A stretch of 20,040 bases of DNA from Promethearchaeota archaeon (GTDB lineage Archaea; Asgardarchaeota; Lokiarchaeia; Sigynarchaeales; SOKP01): the NCBI GenBank assembly GCA_019058515.1, contig JAHPYY010000133.1, positions 1 through 20,040 on the forward strand, given 5' to 3'. A program made the translations under genes and the position numbers. The notes below the pieces were generated by a model, which searched no databases, was not told the DNA's origin, and saw nothing but the letters and a program-made list of their open reading frames with translations. Shown piece by piece: positions 7,331-14,833 of this stretch (the first letter of the stretch is position 1; the number at the start of each line of letters is the position of its first letter).

Positions 7331-8368
7331 ATGGGCAAAGTTGTAGCGACTTTTGGGGAAATAATGTTAAGATTATCACCTCCGAATTTCCAAAAAATTA
7401 CCCAAGCAAACAGTTTCGATGCAATATTTGGTGGAGGAGAGGCTAATGTTGCTGTTTCGTTGGCAAATTTTGGGATTCCTGTAGATTACATTACTAGATT
7501 ACCAAACAACGAGCTTGGAAACGCTTGTTTGCAATTCGTTAGAAAATTTGGGATAAATACAGAAAAAATCGTAAGAGGCGGTGATAGATTAGGAATATAC
7601 TTCCTTGAAATTGGTACTTCAGCTCGCCCCAGTAAAGTCATCTACGATCGTGCAAATTCTGCTATATCTGCAGCCACAATAGGTATGTTCGACTGGGACA
7701 AGATCTTCGAAGGAGTCTCGTGGTTTCATTGGACAGGAATAACGCCAGCAATTTCTCAAAACTTAGTAGATGTATGTAAAGAAGCAGTGGAGGTGGCTAA
7801 AAAGAAAGGTGTTACAATTTCGTGTGATCTAAATTATCGCAGCAAATTATGGAAATATGGAAAAAAAACTATTGATATAATGCCTAACTTAGTAAAATAT
7901 TGCGATATTGCTATTGGAAACGAAGAAGACGCTGAAAATTCCCTTGGAATTAGAGCTCCAGAGACGGATGTAACTTCTGGACAACTTAAAGCCGAAAATT
8001 ATCAGTATGTGGTAGAAACCATGAAACGGCAGTATCCTAATTTGAGTCATATTGCGATTACTTTGCGAGGTTCGATTTCTGCAAGCCACAATACTTGGAG
8101 TGGGCTTTTATATGACGGAGTAAAAATGTATACTGGTCCAAAATACAATATTACCCACATTGTTGATAGAGTGGGAGGAGGAGACTCGTTCGTAGCGGGA
8201 TTAATTTACGGTTTTTTGAATTATCCAGAAGACAAACAAAAAATATTGAATTTCGCAATTGCAGCGTCTTGTCTCAAACACACGATTTTTGGAGATTTTA
8301 ACTTAGTTTCCGTTGAAGATGTAGAGAAAGTTATGCAGGGAGATGTATCTGGAAGAGTTTCTCGTTAA
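7331..8368 (+). CDS. kdgK: PfkB-family sugar kinase, 2-keto-3-deoxygluconate kinase-like
   Basis: 345 residues, the usual size for a PfkB/ribokinase-fold kinase. It begins with a typical first strand (VVATFGEIMLRLSP), then the first PfkB signature around GGGEANVAVSLANFG (34-48). The second signature is DRVGGGDSFVAGLIYG (279-294), where Gly282-284 form the anion hole and Asp285 is the catalytic base. The insert DLNYRSKLW (166-174) and the opening GEIMLRLSPP are characteristic of the KDG-kinase branch, which phosphorylates 2-keto-3-deoxy-sugar acids to KDPG-type products. A related keto-sugar acid substrate is possible. First gene of a plus-strand unit: 24 bases after its stop a beta-keto acid cleavage enzyme begins. 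It presumably supplies the kinase step of the catabolic island. The family call is secure; the exact substrate is not. Confidence 0.85.
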   Translation: MGKVVATFGEIMLRLSPPNFQKITQANSFDAIFGGGEANVAVSLANFGIPVDYITRLPNNELGNACLQFVRKFGINTEKIVRGGDRLGIYFLEIGTSARPSKVIYDRANSAISAATIGMFDWDKIFEGVSWFHWTGITPAISQNLVDVCKEAVEVAKKKGVTISCDLNYRSKLWKYGKKTIDIMPNLVKYCDIAIGNEEDAENSLGIRAPETDVTSGQLKAENYQYVVETMKRQYPNLSHIAITLRGSISASHNTWSGLLYDGVKMYTGPKYNITHIVDRVGGGDSFVAGLIYGFLNYPEDKQKILNFAIAASCLKHTIFGDFNLVSVEDVEKVMQGDVSGRVSR

Positions 8369-8392
8369 TTTAGATTAATAGAAGGTGCAAAA

Positions 8393-9190
8393 ATGTTTGA
8401 TGTAAATAAAACAATTTTGACGATAACAACAGCAAATTCCTGGATCTATCCCGATGTAAAAAATTGGGCTGAAAATCCAGAAGAGCTAGTACAAGATGTA
8501 GTTAAATGTTATGAAGCAGGAGCTTCCATCGCTCATGTTCACTTACCTCGCGGAAGAGAGGTAGAAATAGTCCAAAAAATACGGGATAAATGCGATATAA
8601 TAATTCAAGCTGGGATGTCGAGTGACGCGATTCCTGAGAGAAAAGGAGATTTTAAAGCAAAACCTGACATGCTTTCGATTATTTTAAATCATCACGACGA
8701 ACATTTCACCAATTTAAGCGTGAATAAGTTGCATTCCTTGGAGGAGTTAGAAGAGTATTGTGCAAAATGCAAAGAATACCAAATCAAACCGGAATGGGAA
8801 GTCTGGCATACGGGGTCTTATTGGAATTTGAATCAACTGATTGCAAAAAATTTAATCCAGCCCCCCCATGTTTGTACTTTGTTTTTTAATTGGCCTGGTG
8901 GTGCTTGGTCTCCAGCCACTTCTGATGAATATCTCCACAGAATCAAATACCTTCCGAAAAATTGCATCCATACTGTAAGCATTATGGGGGAAAGCCAGAC
9001 TAAGATTGCTGTTTTAGCGTTATCACATGGAGGAAATATAAGAATTGGAACAGAAGATTATCCCTTTCTGGAAAAGGAGACAGTCGCCAAAGACAACGCA
9101 GAAATTGTTGAGAGAATGGTAAGTATTAGTAAATATTTAGGTAGGGAAGTAGCAGATCCCTCTGAAGCTCGAAAAATCTTGAATCTTTAA
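8393..9190 (+). CDS. BKACE-family (DUF849) beta-keto acid cleavage enzyme
   Basis: 265 residues, slightly short for the family (about 275-310). A TIM-barrel BKACE enzyme condenses a beta-keto acid with acetyl-CoA, giving acetoacetate plus a new CoA thioester; the prototype is 3-keto-5-aminohexanoate cleavage enzyme. Visible family marks: AGASIAHVH (42-50) with zinc ligands His48 and His50; KPEWEVWHTG (132-141) at the usual 'PE.E' strand; and GGNIRIGTED (213-222) with Arg217, the zinc-ligand Glu221 and Asp222. Divergences: the Arg usually after HVH is displaced (HVHLPRG), and the first strand TITTANSW lacks the usual acidic residue near position 14. A different substrate is therefore likely. 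The start is set by a GGTG site (agaaggtg) 6-8 bases before ATG 8393. It is coupled to the kinase upstream. Confidence 0.82.
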   Translation: MFDVNKTILTITTANSWIYPDVKNWAENPEELVQDVVKCYEAGASIAHVHLPRGREVEIVQKIRDKCDIIIQAGMSSDAIPERKGDFKAKPDMLSIILNHHDEHFTNLSVNKLHSLEELEEYCAKCKEYQIKPEWEVWHTGSYWNLNQLIAKNLIQPPHVCTLFFNWPGGAWSPATSDEYLHRIKYLPKNCIHTVSIMGESQTKIAVLALSHGGNIRIGTEDYPFLEKETVAKDNAEIVERMVSISKYLGREVADPSEARKILNL

Positions 9191-9199
9191 TAGAATATC

Positions 9200-9210
9200 T
9201 TTTAATAAAT
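9200..9210 (+). promoter_or_regulatory. TATA-like box before the plus-strand SDR gene
   Basis: ttttaataaat, about 30-40 bases before ATG 9240, with no Shine-Dalgarno site in the rest of the 49-base gap. The SDR may therefore also be transcribed alone as a leaderless mRNA, besides readthrough from the kinase/BKACE unit. Confidence 0.35.
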
Positions 9211-9239
9211 GTAAAAAATACTGTTCTTTTAATCTTATT

Positions 9240-9992
9240 ATGGATTTAAATGGAAAAATAGCTATTATCACCGGTGCTGGAGCAGGGATAGGCGAGGCTA
9301 CAGCGTATCTGTTTGCTAAGGAAGGGGCTCGCGTTTGCTGTAATTCTCTTTCAGGATCAGCTCAAAAAGTAAGCAATCAAATAAATGAATCTGGCGGAAA
9401 AGCAATTTTTGTAAAAGCGGATGTGTCAATAGAAAGCGAAGCTAAGAATATTGTTGACGAAACTTTAAACGAATATGGAAAACTTGACATTTTATTCAAT
9501 AATGCCGGAATCGTCTTTGGTGGTGCTGTTGAAGAAATGCCTACAAATGACTGGGATAGGCTTATGGCTGTCAACGTTCGAGGAATATACTTGGTTTCGA
9601 AATACGCAGTTCCACACTTGAAAAAAACTCAAGGAGTTATTATCAATAATTCCTCGTCTGTAGCGTTTAAAGGGGTAAAAAATAGAGCCGCTTATACTGC
9701 TTCGAAAGGAGCAGTTCTTTCCATGACGAGAGCTATGGCAGCAGACTATCTCGAGGATAAGGTTAGGGTGAATGCAATTTGTCCTGGAACTACGGACTCA
9801 CCTTCGTTATCAGAACGAATAAGAAGTCATGGTGGGAATTACGAGGAAGTAAGGAAACAATATATTGATCGACAGCCTTTAGGAAGACTTGGAAGTCCTA
9901 CAGAAATCGCTCAGGGAGTGTTATTTCTCGTGACAAATGAATTTTGTACTGGAGTTAGTTTATTAGTAGATGGTGGTATGGTGAGTATTTAA
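9240..9992 (+). CDS. Classical short-chain dehydrogenase/reductase (250 aa)
   Basis: Standard-length classical SDR. The Rossmann glycine motif TGAGAGIG is at 11-18, NNAG at 87-90, the structural Asn in VNVRG at 112, the catalytic Ser in NNSSS at about 139, Tyr152 and Lys156 in YTASK, and CPGTTDSP at 181-188. At the end of the second strand the sequence is CCNSLSG, without the Asp that marks strict NAD preference, so cofactor choice is open. The family oxidises or reduces alcohol/ketone groups on sugars, fatty acyl or polyol substrates. Position after a KDG-type kinase and a BKACE enzyme suggests oxidation of a sugar or sugar acid, possibly making a keto acid for the BKACE step (inference). 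Only 75 bases separate its stop from the convergent GH5 remnant. Confidence 0.88.
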   Translation: MDLNGKIAIITGAGAGIGEATAYLFAKEGARVCCNSLSGSAQKVSNQINESGGKAIFVKADVSIESEAKNIVDETLNEYGKLDILFNNAGIVFGGAVEEMPTNDWDRLMAVNVRGIYLVSKYAVPHLKKTQGVIINNSSSVAFKGVKNRAAYTASKGAVLSMTRAMAADYLEDKVRVNAICPGTTDSPSLSERIRSHGGNYEEVRKQYIDRQPLGRLGSPTEIAQGVLFLVTNEFCTGVSLLVDGGMVSI

Positions 9993-10067
9993 ACCTCTTT
10001 TGAATCTTTTAATTAAAGACATGTTACATTTATTTTTTGTTGAAAATAGCCATCGAGTAGTAGATTG

Positions 10068-10592
10068 CTACATTGAATGATATATTTTAGGGTCATTAGA
10101 GTCGTATCTTAATTGCATTGTAAGTGCTGCTTCAGAGCTTTCGAATTTGGTGTAATCTAATCCCACTTTTTCAAATGTCCAACCAGGTGCACCATCTCCA
10201 CCCGTAATTCTACTCCATACATCCTGATGAGAATCAATAAGTGTATAAAATTGGTAGCTTTCAGCAATTTTTAATAGCTCTTCAAGATAATCTAAATACT
10301 CTGTATCGTATTTTTCTAGACCATAATGTTCAATTGCTTTCCATGTTACCAAAATCCTAAGACAATTAAAACCCCAATGTTTTAAATGTGAAAAATGCTC
10401 ATCTGCTTCTGTTAAGGGGAATCGACGCCCAACAAATGAAGCGTTCATACGATCACTAAAATCCGTTTTAATATGCGTTGCTCCGTTAGGAGTAAAGGGA
10501 ACTTTACTACTACCCCCTAAGTTTACTCCTCTTAATAACACTATTCGACCTTTTTCATCAATAAAATGTTCATTTTTAGTTTTTAATATCAT
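10068..10592 (-). pseudogene. 3'-truncated glycoside hydrolase family 5 gene (N-terminal part only)
   Basis: About 174 residues from ATG 10592 (a TTG at 10601 would add three). The sequence is the start of a GH5 barrel of the endoglycosylceramidase/steryl-glucosidase type: IVLLRGVNLGGSSKVPF, then FNCLRILVTWKAIEHYG, then LIDSHQDVWSRITGGDGAPG. Those enzymes are normally 450 residues or more. Translation ends at TAG 10068-10070 just after DPKIYHS, before the strand that should carry the acid/base Glu (usually in NEP) and before the nucleophile Glu. Only 75 bases remain before the opposing SDR gene, so the missing part has been deleted. The protein could not be a functional hydrolase. It follows the minus-strand SDR by 53 bases, so the intact ancestor may have supplied the island with sugars from a glycolipid or glycoside. 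Confidence 0.8.
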
Positions 10593-10645
10593 TTTAATCA
10601 ACTTTGATTAGATTTTCTTATAGATTTTTACTACTGTAAAAAGTA

Positions 10646-11425
10646 TTACCGAGTCGTCCAACCACCATCAAGTCTTAGGTCTGCTCCGGTCATGTAAGAA
10701 GACTCATTGGTCGCTAAAAATAAAATGCCTGTAGCAATTTCTTTAGGATCTGCCCAACGACCCATTATCCCTTCCTCTTCGAATTCTTTTTTCACTTCTT
10801 CGTAAGATAATCCCCGATCTCGCGCTTGTTTAGCCACATCGCTTTGCAACATCGGTGTATCTGTGGCACCCGGACTTACGCTATTCACTCGTACATTATA
10901 CGGTGCTAAATCCAACGCTAACGCTCTAGTGTATCCCAATACTGCCGCCTTAGTCGAGCAATAATTTGCGTGGGCTGTTTGACCTATGTGAGCCGCAACG
11001 GAGGCAAGGATAATTATTGATCCAAATTTCTGTTTTTTAAAGTAAGGAACCGCGAATTTGCAGGTATTGTGAGTTCCTTTGATGTTTACATCGATCAACA
11101 AATCGTAATCCTCATCAGGAAATGTTTCTACATCCCCTACTCTCACGACGCCTGCGTTTGCTATAAGCACATCAATTCTTCCGTGTTTTTCAACAGTTTT
11201 TTCAATCATACTTCTTACTTCTTCCGGTTTTCGCACATCTACTCTTATTATTGTTGCATTTACCTTAGCTTCTCCAAGAAATTTGTAGGTTTCATTTAAT
11301 CTTTTTTCGTCGATATCTGAAAGAATCTGAATAGCCCCCTCCTCAGCAAAAAGCTTCGCTGTTGCTCTTCCAATTCCTGAAGCTGCACCCGTTAATATTA
11401 CTATCTTATCTTTTACTCGGTTCAA
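10646..11425 (-). CDS. Classical short-chain dehydrogenase/reductase, NAD-type (259 aa)
   Basis: Classical SDR with TGAASGIG (12-19), NAG in ANAGVV (90-95), Asn114 in DVNIKG, catalytic Ser142 in LASVAA, Tyr155 and Lys159 in YCSTK, and SPGATDTPM (184-192). Asp37 at the end of the second strand (ILSDID) points to NAD. The start is TTG: the codon at 11425-11423 is preceded by an AGGTGAT ribosome site that overlaps the TAG of the M24 gene 8 bases upstream, and there is no nearby ATG. The two genes are therefore translationally linked and belong to one operon. Likely role: oxidation of a hydroxyl on the island's sugar-derived substrate. It resembles the plus-strand SDR in this window and carries the same 'G-YEEV(R/K)K' insert near residues 205-213, suggesting related substrates. 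Confidence 0.9.
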   Translation of the reverse strand: MNRVKDKIVILTGAASGIGRATAKLFAEEGAIQILSDIDEKRLNETYKFLGEAKVNATIIRVDVRKPEEVRSMIEKTVEKHGRIDVLIANAGVVRVGDVETFPDEDYDLLIDVNIKGTHNTCKFAVPYFKKQKFGSIIILASVAAHIGQTAHANYCSTKAAVLGYTRALALDLAPYNVRVNSVSPGATDTPMLQSDVAKQARDRGLSYEEVKKEFEEEGIMGRWADPKEIATGILFLATNESSYMTGADLRLDGGWTTR

Positions 11426-11433
11426 ATTATCAC

Positions 11434-12567
11434 CTACTTTATTACAATTTCTTTTGGTAAACTTGAAAATGATTCACAACCCGAAGAAGTTACTCTGTAG
11501 CAATCTTCAATGCCAACAAGTCCTTGTCCTCGCACACTTAACCAGACTTCAATATCCATAACCATATTTTCATCGAATTTAACATCCATAGCTCCCGTAG
11601 GACCAAAGAAATGAGCTTCCTCGCATTCAAGTCCAATGCTGTGAGCCGTTATCAAATAAAACCCTCGCTTGGTCAATGATTTCAAGAATTTCTGAGCGTC
11701 CTCTTTCACACTCAAAGCGTTAACACCTGGTTTGATGTTATCCACGCAAAATTCTTGAAGTTGGATCATGTAATCCATTGCCTCCTTTACTTTTTTAGGA
11801 ATTTCACCGATTATGACTCCTCTACTTATGTCAGAGATGTAACCTTCCCAGACCGCTCCAAAATCAAATCTAAGAAGATCGTTCGGGGTAACCGGAATAC
11901 CTAATCCAGGAGCTTCGGGATCAGAGCTTCCAATGTTCATCGTTAAGTGATCCCAACCCCAGGCTCCTGCATCTACGATGGTTCTACGTGCCACTTCTAA
12001 AAGTTTCGTGTCAGGTACATCTAAATCCGTTGCGTCAATGCACGCTTGAATAGCTTTTTCAGCTACTTCCGTTGATTTTCTAATTCTCCTAATCTCCTCT
12101 TCGGTTTTAACTATACGCATATCTAAAAACGCTTGATTTCCATCGACGAATTTGGCATCGGGAAATTTGGTTTTTAAGGCTTCAGATTGGTATCTCGGCA
12201 TAAAAGACTCTAGCCCTATCGTCTTTCCGCCTAAACCCCAGTCTTCCACCACCTTTAACATCATTTTAATTGCTCCCTCCAAGGATCCAACACGAAATAC
12301 CATGCTTGGTTCCAACCAAGAAAATTCCTCTACGCTATCGTATAAAGACCAGATTAACGCCGCTCCTTCTCCGCTTTGCTTTATCATCGACATAAAAGGG
12401 TATTGATTCTGCAGGACATACAATATAGGATTTGGAGCAACATGAGTAACGGGTAATCCAGTTGAGTAAAATACATTAACTGGAGTCGAACCAATTAAAA
12501 GATCGATATTATATTCTTCAAGTACTTTTTTCGCTCTCTCTTCTCGAAAACCTATTTTGCTTGCCAT
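11434..12567 (-). CDS. M24-family (aminopeptidase P/creatinase fold) metalloenzyme
   Basis: 377 residues in the two-domain creatinase/prolidase layout: an N-terminal domain (about 1-150) and a C-terminal pita-bread domain. All five metal ligands are present: Asp235 in FDFGAVWEGYISDISRG, Asp246 in the same block, His309 (AHSIGLE), Glu340 (MDIEVW) and Glu354 (VGIEDCY). It is therefore likely an active dinuclear enzyme. M24 proteins include Xaa-Pro peptidases but also ectoine hydrolase and a DMSP lyase, so in a catabolic island a non-peptide substrate is possible. First gene of a minus-strand unit with the SDR 8 bases downstream. ATG 12567 is the start; TATA-like A/T-rich sequence lies 20-35 bases upstream. 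It is divergent from the Gfo/Idh/MocA gene. Confidence 0.87.
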   Translation of the reverse strand: MASKIGFREERAKKVLEEYNIDLLIGSTPVNVFYSTGLPVTHVAPNPILYVLQNQYPFMSMIKQSGEGAALIWSLYDSVEEFSWLEPSMVFRVGSLEGAIKMMLKVVEDWGLGGKTIGLESFMPRYQSEALKTKFPDAKFVDGNQAFLDMRIVKTEEEIRRIRKSTEVAEKAIQACIDATDLDVPDTKLLEVARRTIVDAGAWGWDHLTMNIGSSDPEAPGLGIPVTPNDLLRFDFGAVWEGYISDISRGVIIGEIPKKVKEAMDYMIQLQEFCVDNIKPGVNALSVKEDAQKFLKSLTKRGFYLITAHSIGLECEEAHFFGPTGAMDVKFDENMVMDIEVWLSVRGQGLVGIEDCYRVTSSGCESFSSLPKEIVIK

Positions 12568-12611
12568 AATGTTTCACTTATTTAAATCTTAAATTATGAA
12601 ATACTTTAATA

Positions 12612-12667
12612 GATTTTAAAGCTTTTTAGAAGTTATAATTTTAACTTAATTGTAGGATTTTAAAGCT
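12612..12667. promoter_or_regulatory. Divergent promoter region with an exact 12-base direct repeat
   Basis: GATTTTAAAGCT occurs at 12612-12623 and again at 12656-12667, start-to-start distance 44 bases, inside the 130-base spacer between the divergent M24 and Gfo/Idh/MocA genes. The right copy overlaps the position expected for the TATA box of the gene at 12698 (31-42 bases upstream). The left copy is 45-56 bases from the M24 start. It may be a pair of regulator sites or simply a duplicated promoter core. Confidence 0.4.
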
Positions 12668-12697
12668 ATATCTCTTAGTAAATTAAAATATTCTATT

Positions 12698-13834
12698 ATG
12701 GAGTTAGTAAAATTTGGCATAGTAGGTGCAGGAGCTGCATGGAGTTTTCACAGCGCTGGCACCAAAAATTACCCAAAGATAAAGTTCGTTTCCGCATTCG
12801 ATGTGAATGAAAGAAACTTAAAAAAAGTAAGAAGGTCGCATAATGTCGAAACCTACACTAATTACGATAAATTTTTGAACAGTGATATCGATGCAGTTTT
12901 AGTAATGGTCCCACACTATCTACACGAAGAAATGGTGGTTAAAGCTGCTGAAGCTGGAAAGCATGTTTTATGCGAAAAGCCTATGGCTACAACCTTAGAG
13001 GCGTGCGACAATATGATTAGGGCAACAATTAAAGCAGGGGTAAATTTTATGATCGCTGAAAACCATCGATTTCTTCCTGCTCACAAATACATAAAAGATG
13101 CAATAAATTCCGGTCTTATAGGAGATGTCTTTCTTGCAAGAGCATACGAAGGTGTAAACGAAATTCCAGGACTAATGAAAGAAGGGTTTTGGAAAGGAGA
13201 TCCGATAAAAGCAGGGGGTGGTGCCTTGATGGACATGGGCGCTCACAAGTTCGCTACTCTCAATTGGATTATAGGCGGTACCGTTGATTCTGCGTCTTGT
13301 TGGCTCACAAAACAATGTACAAACTTGGCCGAGAAAGCGGAAGACAACGCTTTGGTTATGTTGAAATATGAAAGTGGAGTTATTGCAGAAGTTTCCGTGA
13401 GCTTTACAGTAATATCTACTCCAACAAATTCTTTAGAAATTTACGGTACGAAAGGGACTATCTTAGAAAATCACGAATGGGAAGAACCTGTTAAAATTTT
13501 CTCAAATCACGAACAAATGGGTGAGTATAAGAATAGATGGTATCGACCAATAATAGAACACGGAACTTACCCTAAATACTACGAAATATCCGCTAGAATC
13601 GAAGATACTTACTTTGCGGAATGTATTTTAGAGGATAAAAAACCAGAATTTACTCCAGAACAAGCAAGAGAAGCTATAGCAAATGTATTATTATCCTATT
13701 TGTCGGCAAAGCGGAACCAAGTCACTTATTCGAAAGATTTGTTTGAAGTTTACAATTCAGTAGGAACTATATCGATTCTAGAAGGATTGGAGAAGTTTGT
13801 GCAAAATAATTATTGCATTGAAAAAAACATCTAG
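12698..13834 (+). CDS. Gfo/Idh/MocA-family NAD-dependent dehydrogenase
   Basis: 378 residues, typical for the family. The N-terminal Rossmann domain opens with FGIVGAGAAWSFHSAG (6-21; the glycine triad is GAGAAW). Asp35 in SAFDVN indicates NAD preference. EKPMA (93-97) contains the hallmark Lys94. Substrate-domain residues are Asp179 and His183 in GGGALMDMGAH, the usual catalytic pair. Family members oxidise hydroxyl groups of sugars, inositol or glycosides, sometimes at C3. It diverges from the M24/SDR unit, shares its regulatory spacer and lacks a Shine-Dalgarno site. With the two SDRs it gives the island three candidate dehydrogenases. The substrate cannot be inferred; inositol is possible but the rest of an inositol pathway is absent. 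Confidence 0.9.
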   Translation: MELVKFGIVGAGAAWSFHSAGTKNYPKIKFVSAFDVNERNLKKVRRSHNVETYTNYDKFLNSDIDAVLVMVPHYLHEEMVVKAAEAGKHVLCEKPMATTLEACDNMIRATIKAGVNFMIAENHRFLPAHKYIKDAINSGLIGDVFLARAYEGVNEIPGLMKEGFWKGDPIKAGGGALMDMGAHKFATLNWIIGGTVDSASCWLTKQCTNLAEKAEDNALVMLKYESGVIAEVSVSFTVISTPTNSLEIYGTKGTILENHEWEEPVKIFSNHEQMGEYKNRWYRPIIEHGTYPKYYEISARIEDTYFAECILEDKKPEFTPEQAREAIANVLLSYLSAKRNQVTYSKDLFEVYNSVGTISILEGLEKFVQNNYCIEKNI

Positions 13835-13875
13835 AAGTCTTTAAGCTCATTTTCAATCCACTAAGCAATCATCAA

Positions 13876-14267
13876 ATGTACAGGAAAAATATTTCTCCCT
13901 TAACAAGATCTAATAATTTTCCAGCCTGGGGGTTTTTATATATGGAATACAAATATTTTTAATAAAACCAGCAACTATACCGTAGTGAAAAGCTATTTCT
14001 AAAGGGTACATCAGAGAAGAATTTGGATCAAATGTAAATCAGGGCAAAGATATTCAGGAATCATTCCCATTTAGAGATAGTAATAATAAGACTAATCTCA
14101 AGAACATTTTATATAACGGTAAAGAATATATTGACATCATTAAAGATCTTCACCTGCTCCTATCAAATCGAGAAGATCTCGATAATAAAGAAAAGTTTCA
14201 ATATTGTTCCAATCAAAGGTTTTACATGAAACTATTTCTCAAGAATTTAATTTCAAAATATTCTTAA
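13876..14267 (+). pseudogene. Unrecognised degraded coding remnant
   Basis: In the 441-base gap 13835-14275 two pieces look like old coding DNA. A 28-codon frame from ATG 13876 to TAA 13962 reads MYRKNISPLTRSNNFPAWGF and onward. A second frame is open for 92 codons from 13989 to TAA 14265. It contains KGYIREEFGSNVNQGKDIQ and ends FLKNLISKYS, but has no ATG, GTG or TTG until codon 80. Amino acid composition is balanced and protein-like rather than the Lys/Phe/Ile skew of random A/T-rich DNA. I do not recognise the family. It may be one gene broken by a frameshift and the loss of its start. The rest of the gap shows nothing else. Confidence 0.4.
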
Positions 14268-14275
14268 TAAGGATT

Positions 14276-14833
14276 TTAGCTTGATTCTACCTTTTTATAG
14301 AAATAGGCGTGTATTGATTTGTTTTCACGGTGAAATTCGTAATCCTCTACAAGCGTAATTATTTCTTCACAGTTAATAATTGGATATTTATAAGAAATTA
14401 ATATTGCGTCTTTTTTTAGCGTTTTAAACACGTGTTCTAAGTATTTTGTCATAGTTGGAAGAGGAAAAATGTATATATAGTCGAAATCGTTGAGACCTTG
14501 AGTAAATATATCTTTAAGCTTGAATTTAGCGTATTTTTTAAATCGTTTTTTATAGTTCTTAGATGAGATTTGTCGTTTTAACGCATCTTTTGCTTCTTTA
14601 ATTAAGATATAGTTCAATTCTATGCCTACCGACCGAATTTTGAAATGTAACCCGCAATAAATTACTACTCTTCCATCTCCAGAACCAAGGTCGATAAATT
14701 TCTGATTACTTCCACAGCTAAGGTTAAAATCTCGAGATAACTTTTCAAAAATCAATTTAATTACCTTGTAATTAGCACCCTCGAAGGGAAGGGAAATTTG
14801 AGTAGATAAATAGTCGTAGTTTATTTTTTTCAT
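14276..14833 (-). CDS. Small class I SAM-dependent methyltransferase
   Basis: 185 residues from ATG 14833 (a TTG six bases upstream is possible). Motif I is KFIDLGSGDGRVVIYC (45-60), the SAM-binding Gly loop. GIELN (70-74) supplies the acidic residue that binds the ribose hydroxyls. DFDYIYIFPLPT (117-128) sits at the motif IV strand, and SYKYP follows a later strand. Size and the 'DLGSGDGR...GIE' pairing resemble archaeal protein-lysine methyltransferase aKMT and DOT1-like enzymes, but a small-molecule or RNA substrate cannot be excluded. There is no membrane segment. Its ATG overlaps the stop of the Cys-rich gene upstream in the form ATGA, so the two are translationally coupled and probably work together. 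Confidence 0.8.
   Translation of the reverse strand: MKKINYDYLSTQISLPFEGANYKVIKLIFEKLSRDFNLSCGSNQKFIDLGSGDGRVVIYCGLHFKIRSVGIELNYILIKEAKDALKRQISSKNYKKRFKKYAKFKLKDIFTQGLNDFDYIYIFPLPTMTKYLEHVFKTLKKDAILISYKYPIINCEEIITLVEDYEFHRENKSIHAYFYKKVESS

Noticed and set aside
7331..13834. Myo-inositol catabolic operon (IolC/IolG/IolD)
   Set aside because: The kinase reads as KDG-type rather than IolC, IolB/IolE/IolJ equivalents are absent, and the ThDP enzyme lies 5 kb away in another unit.
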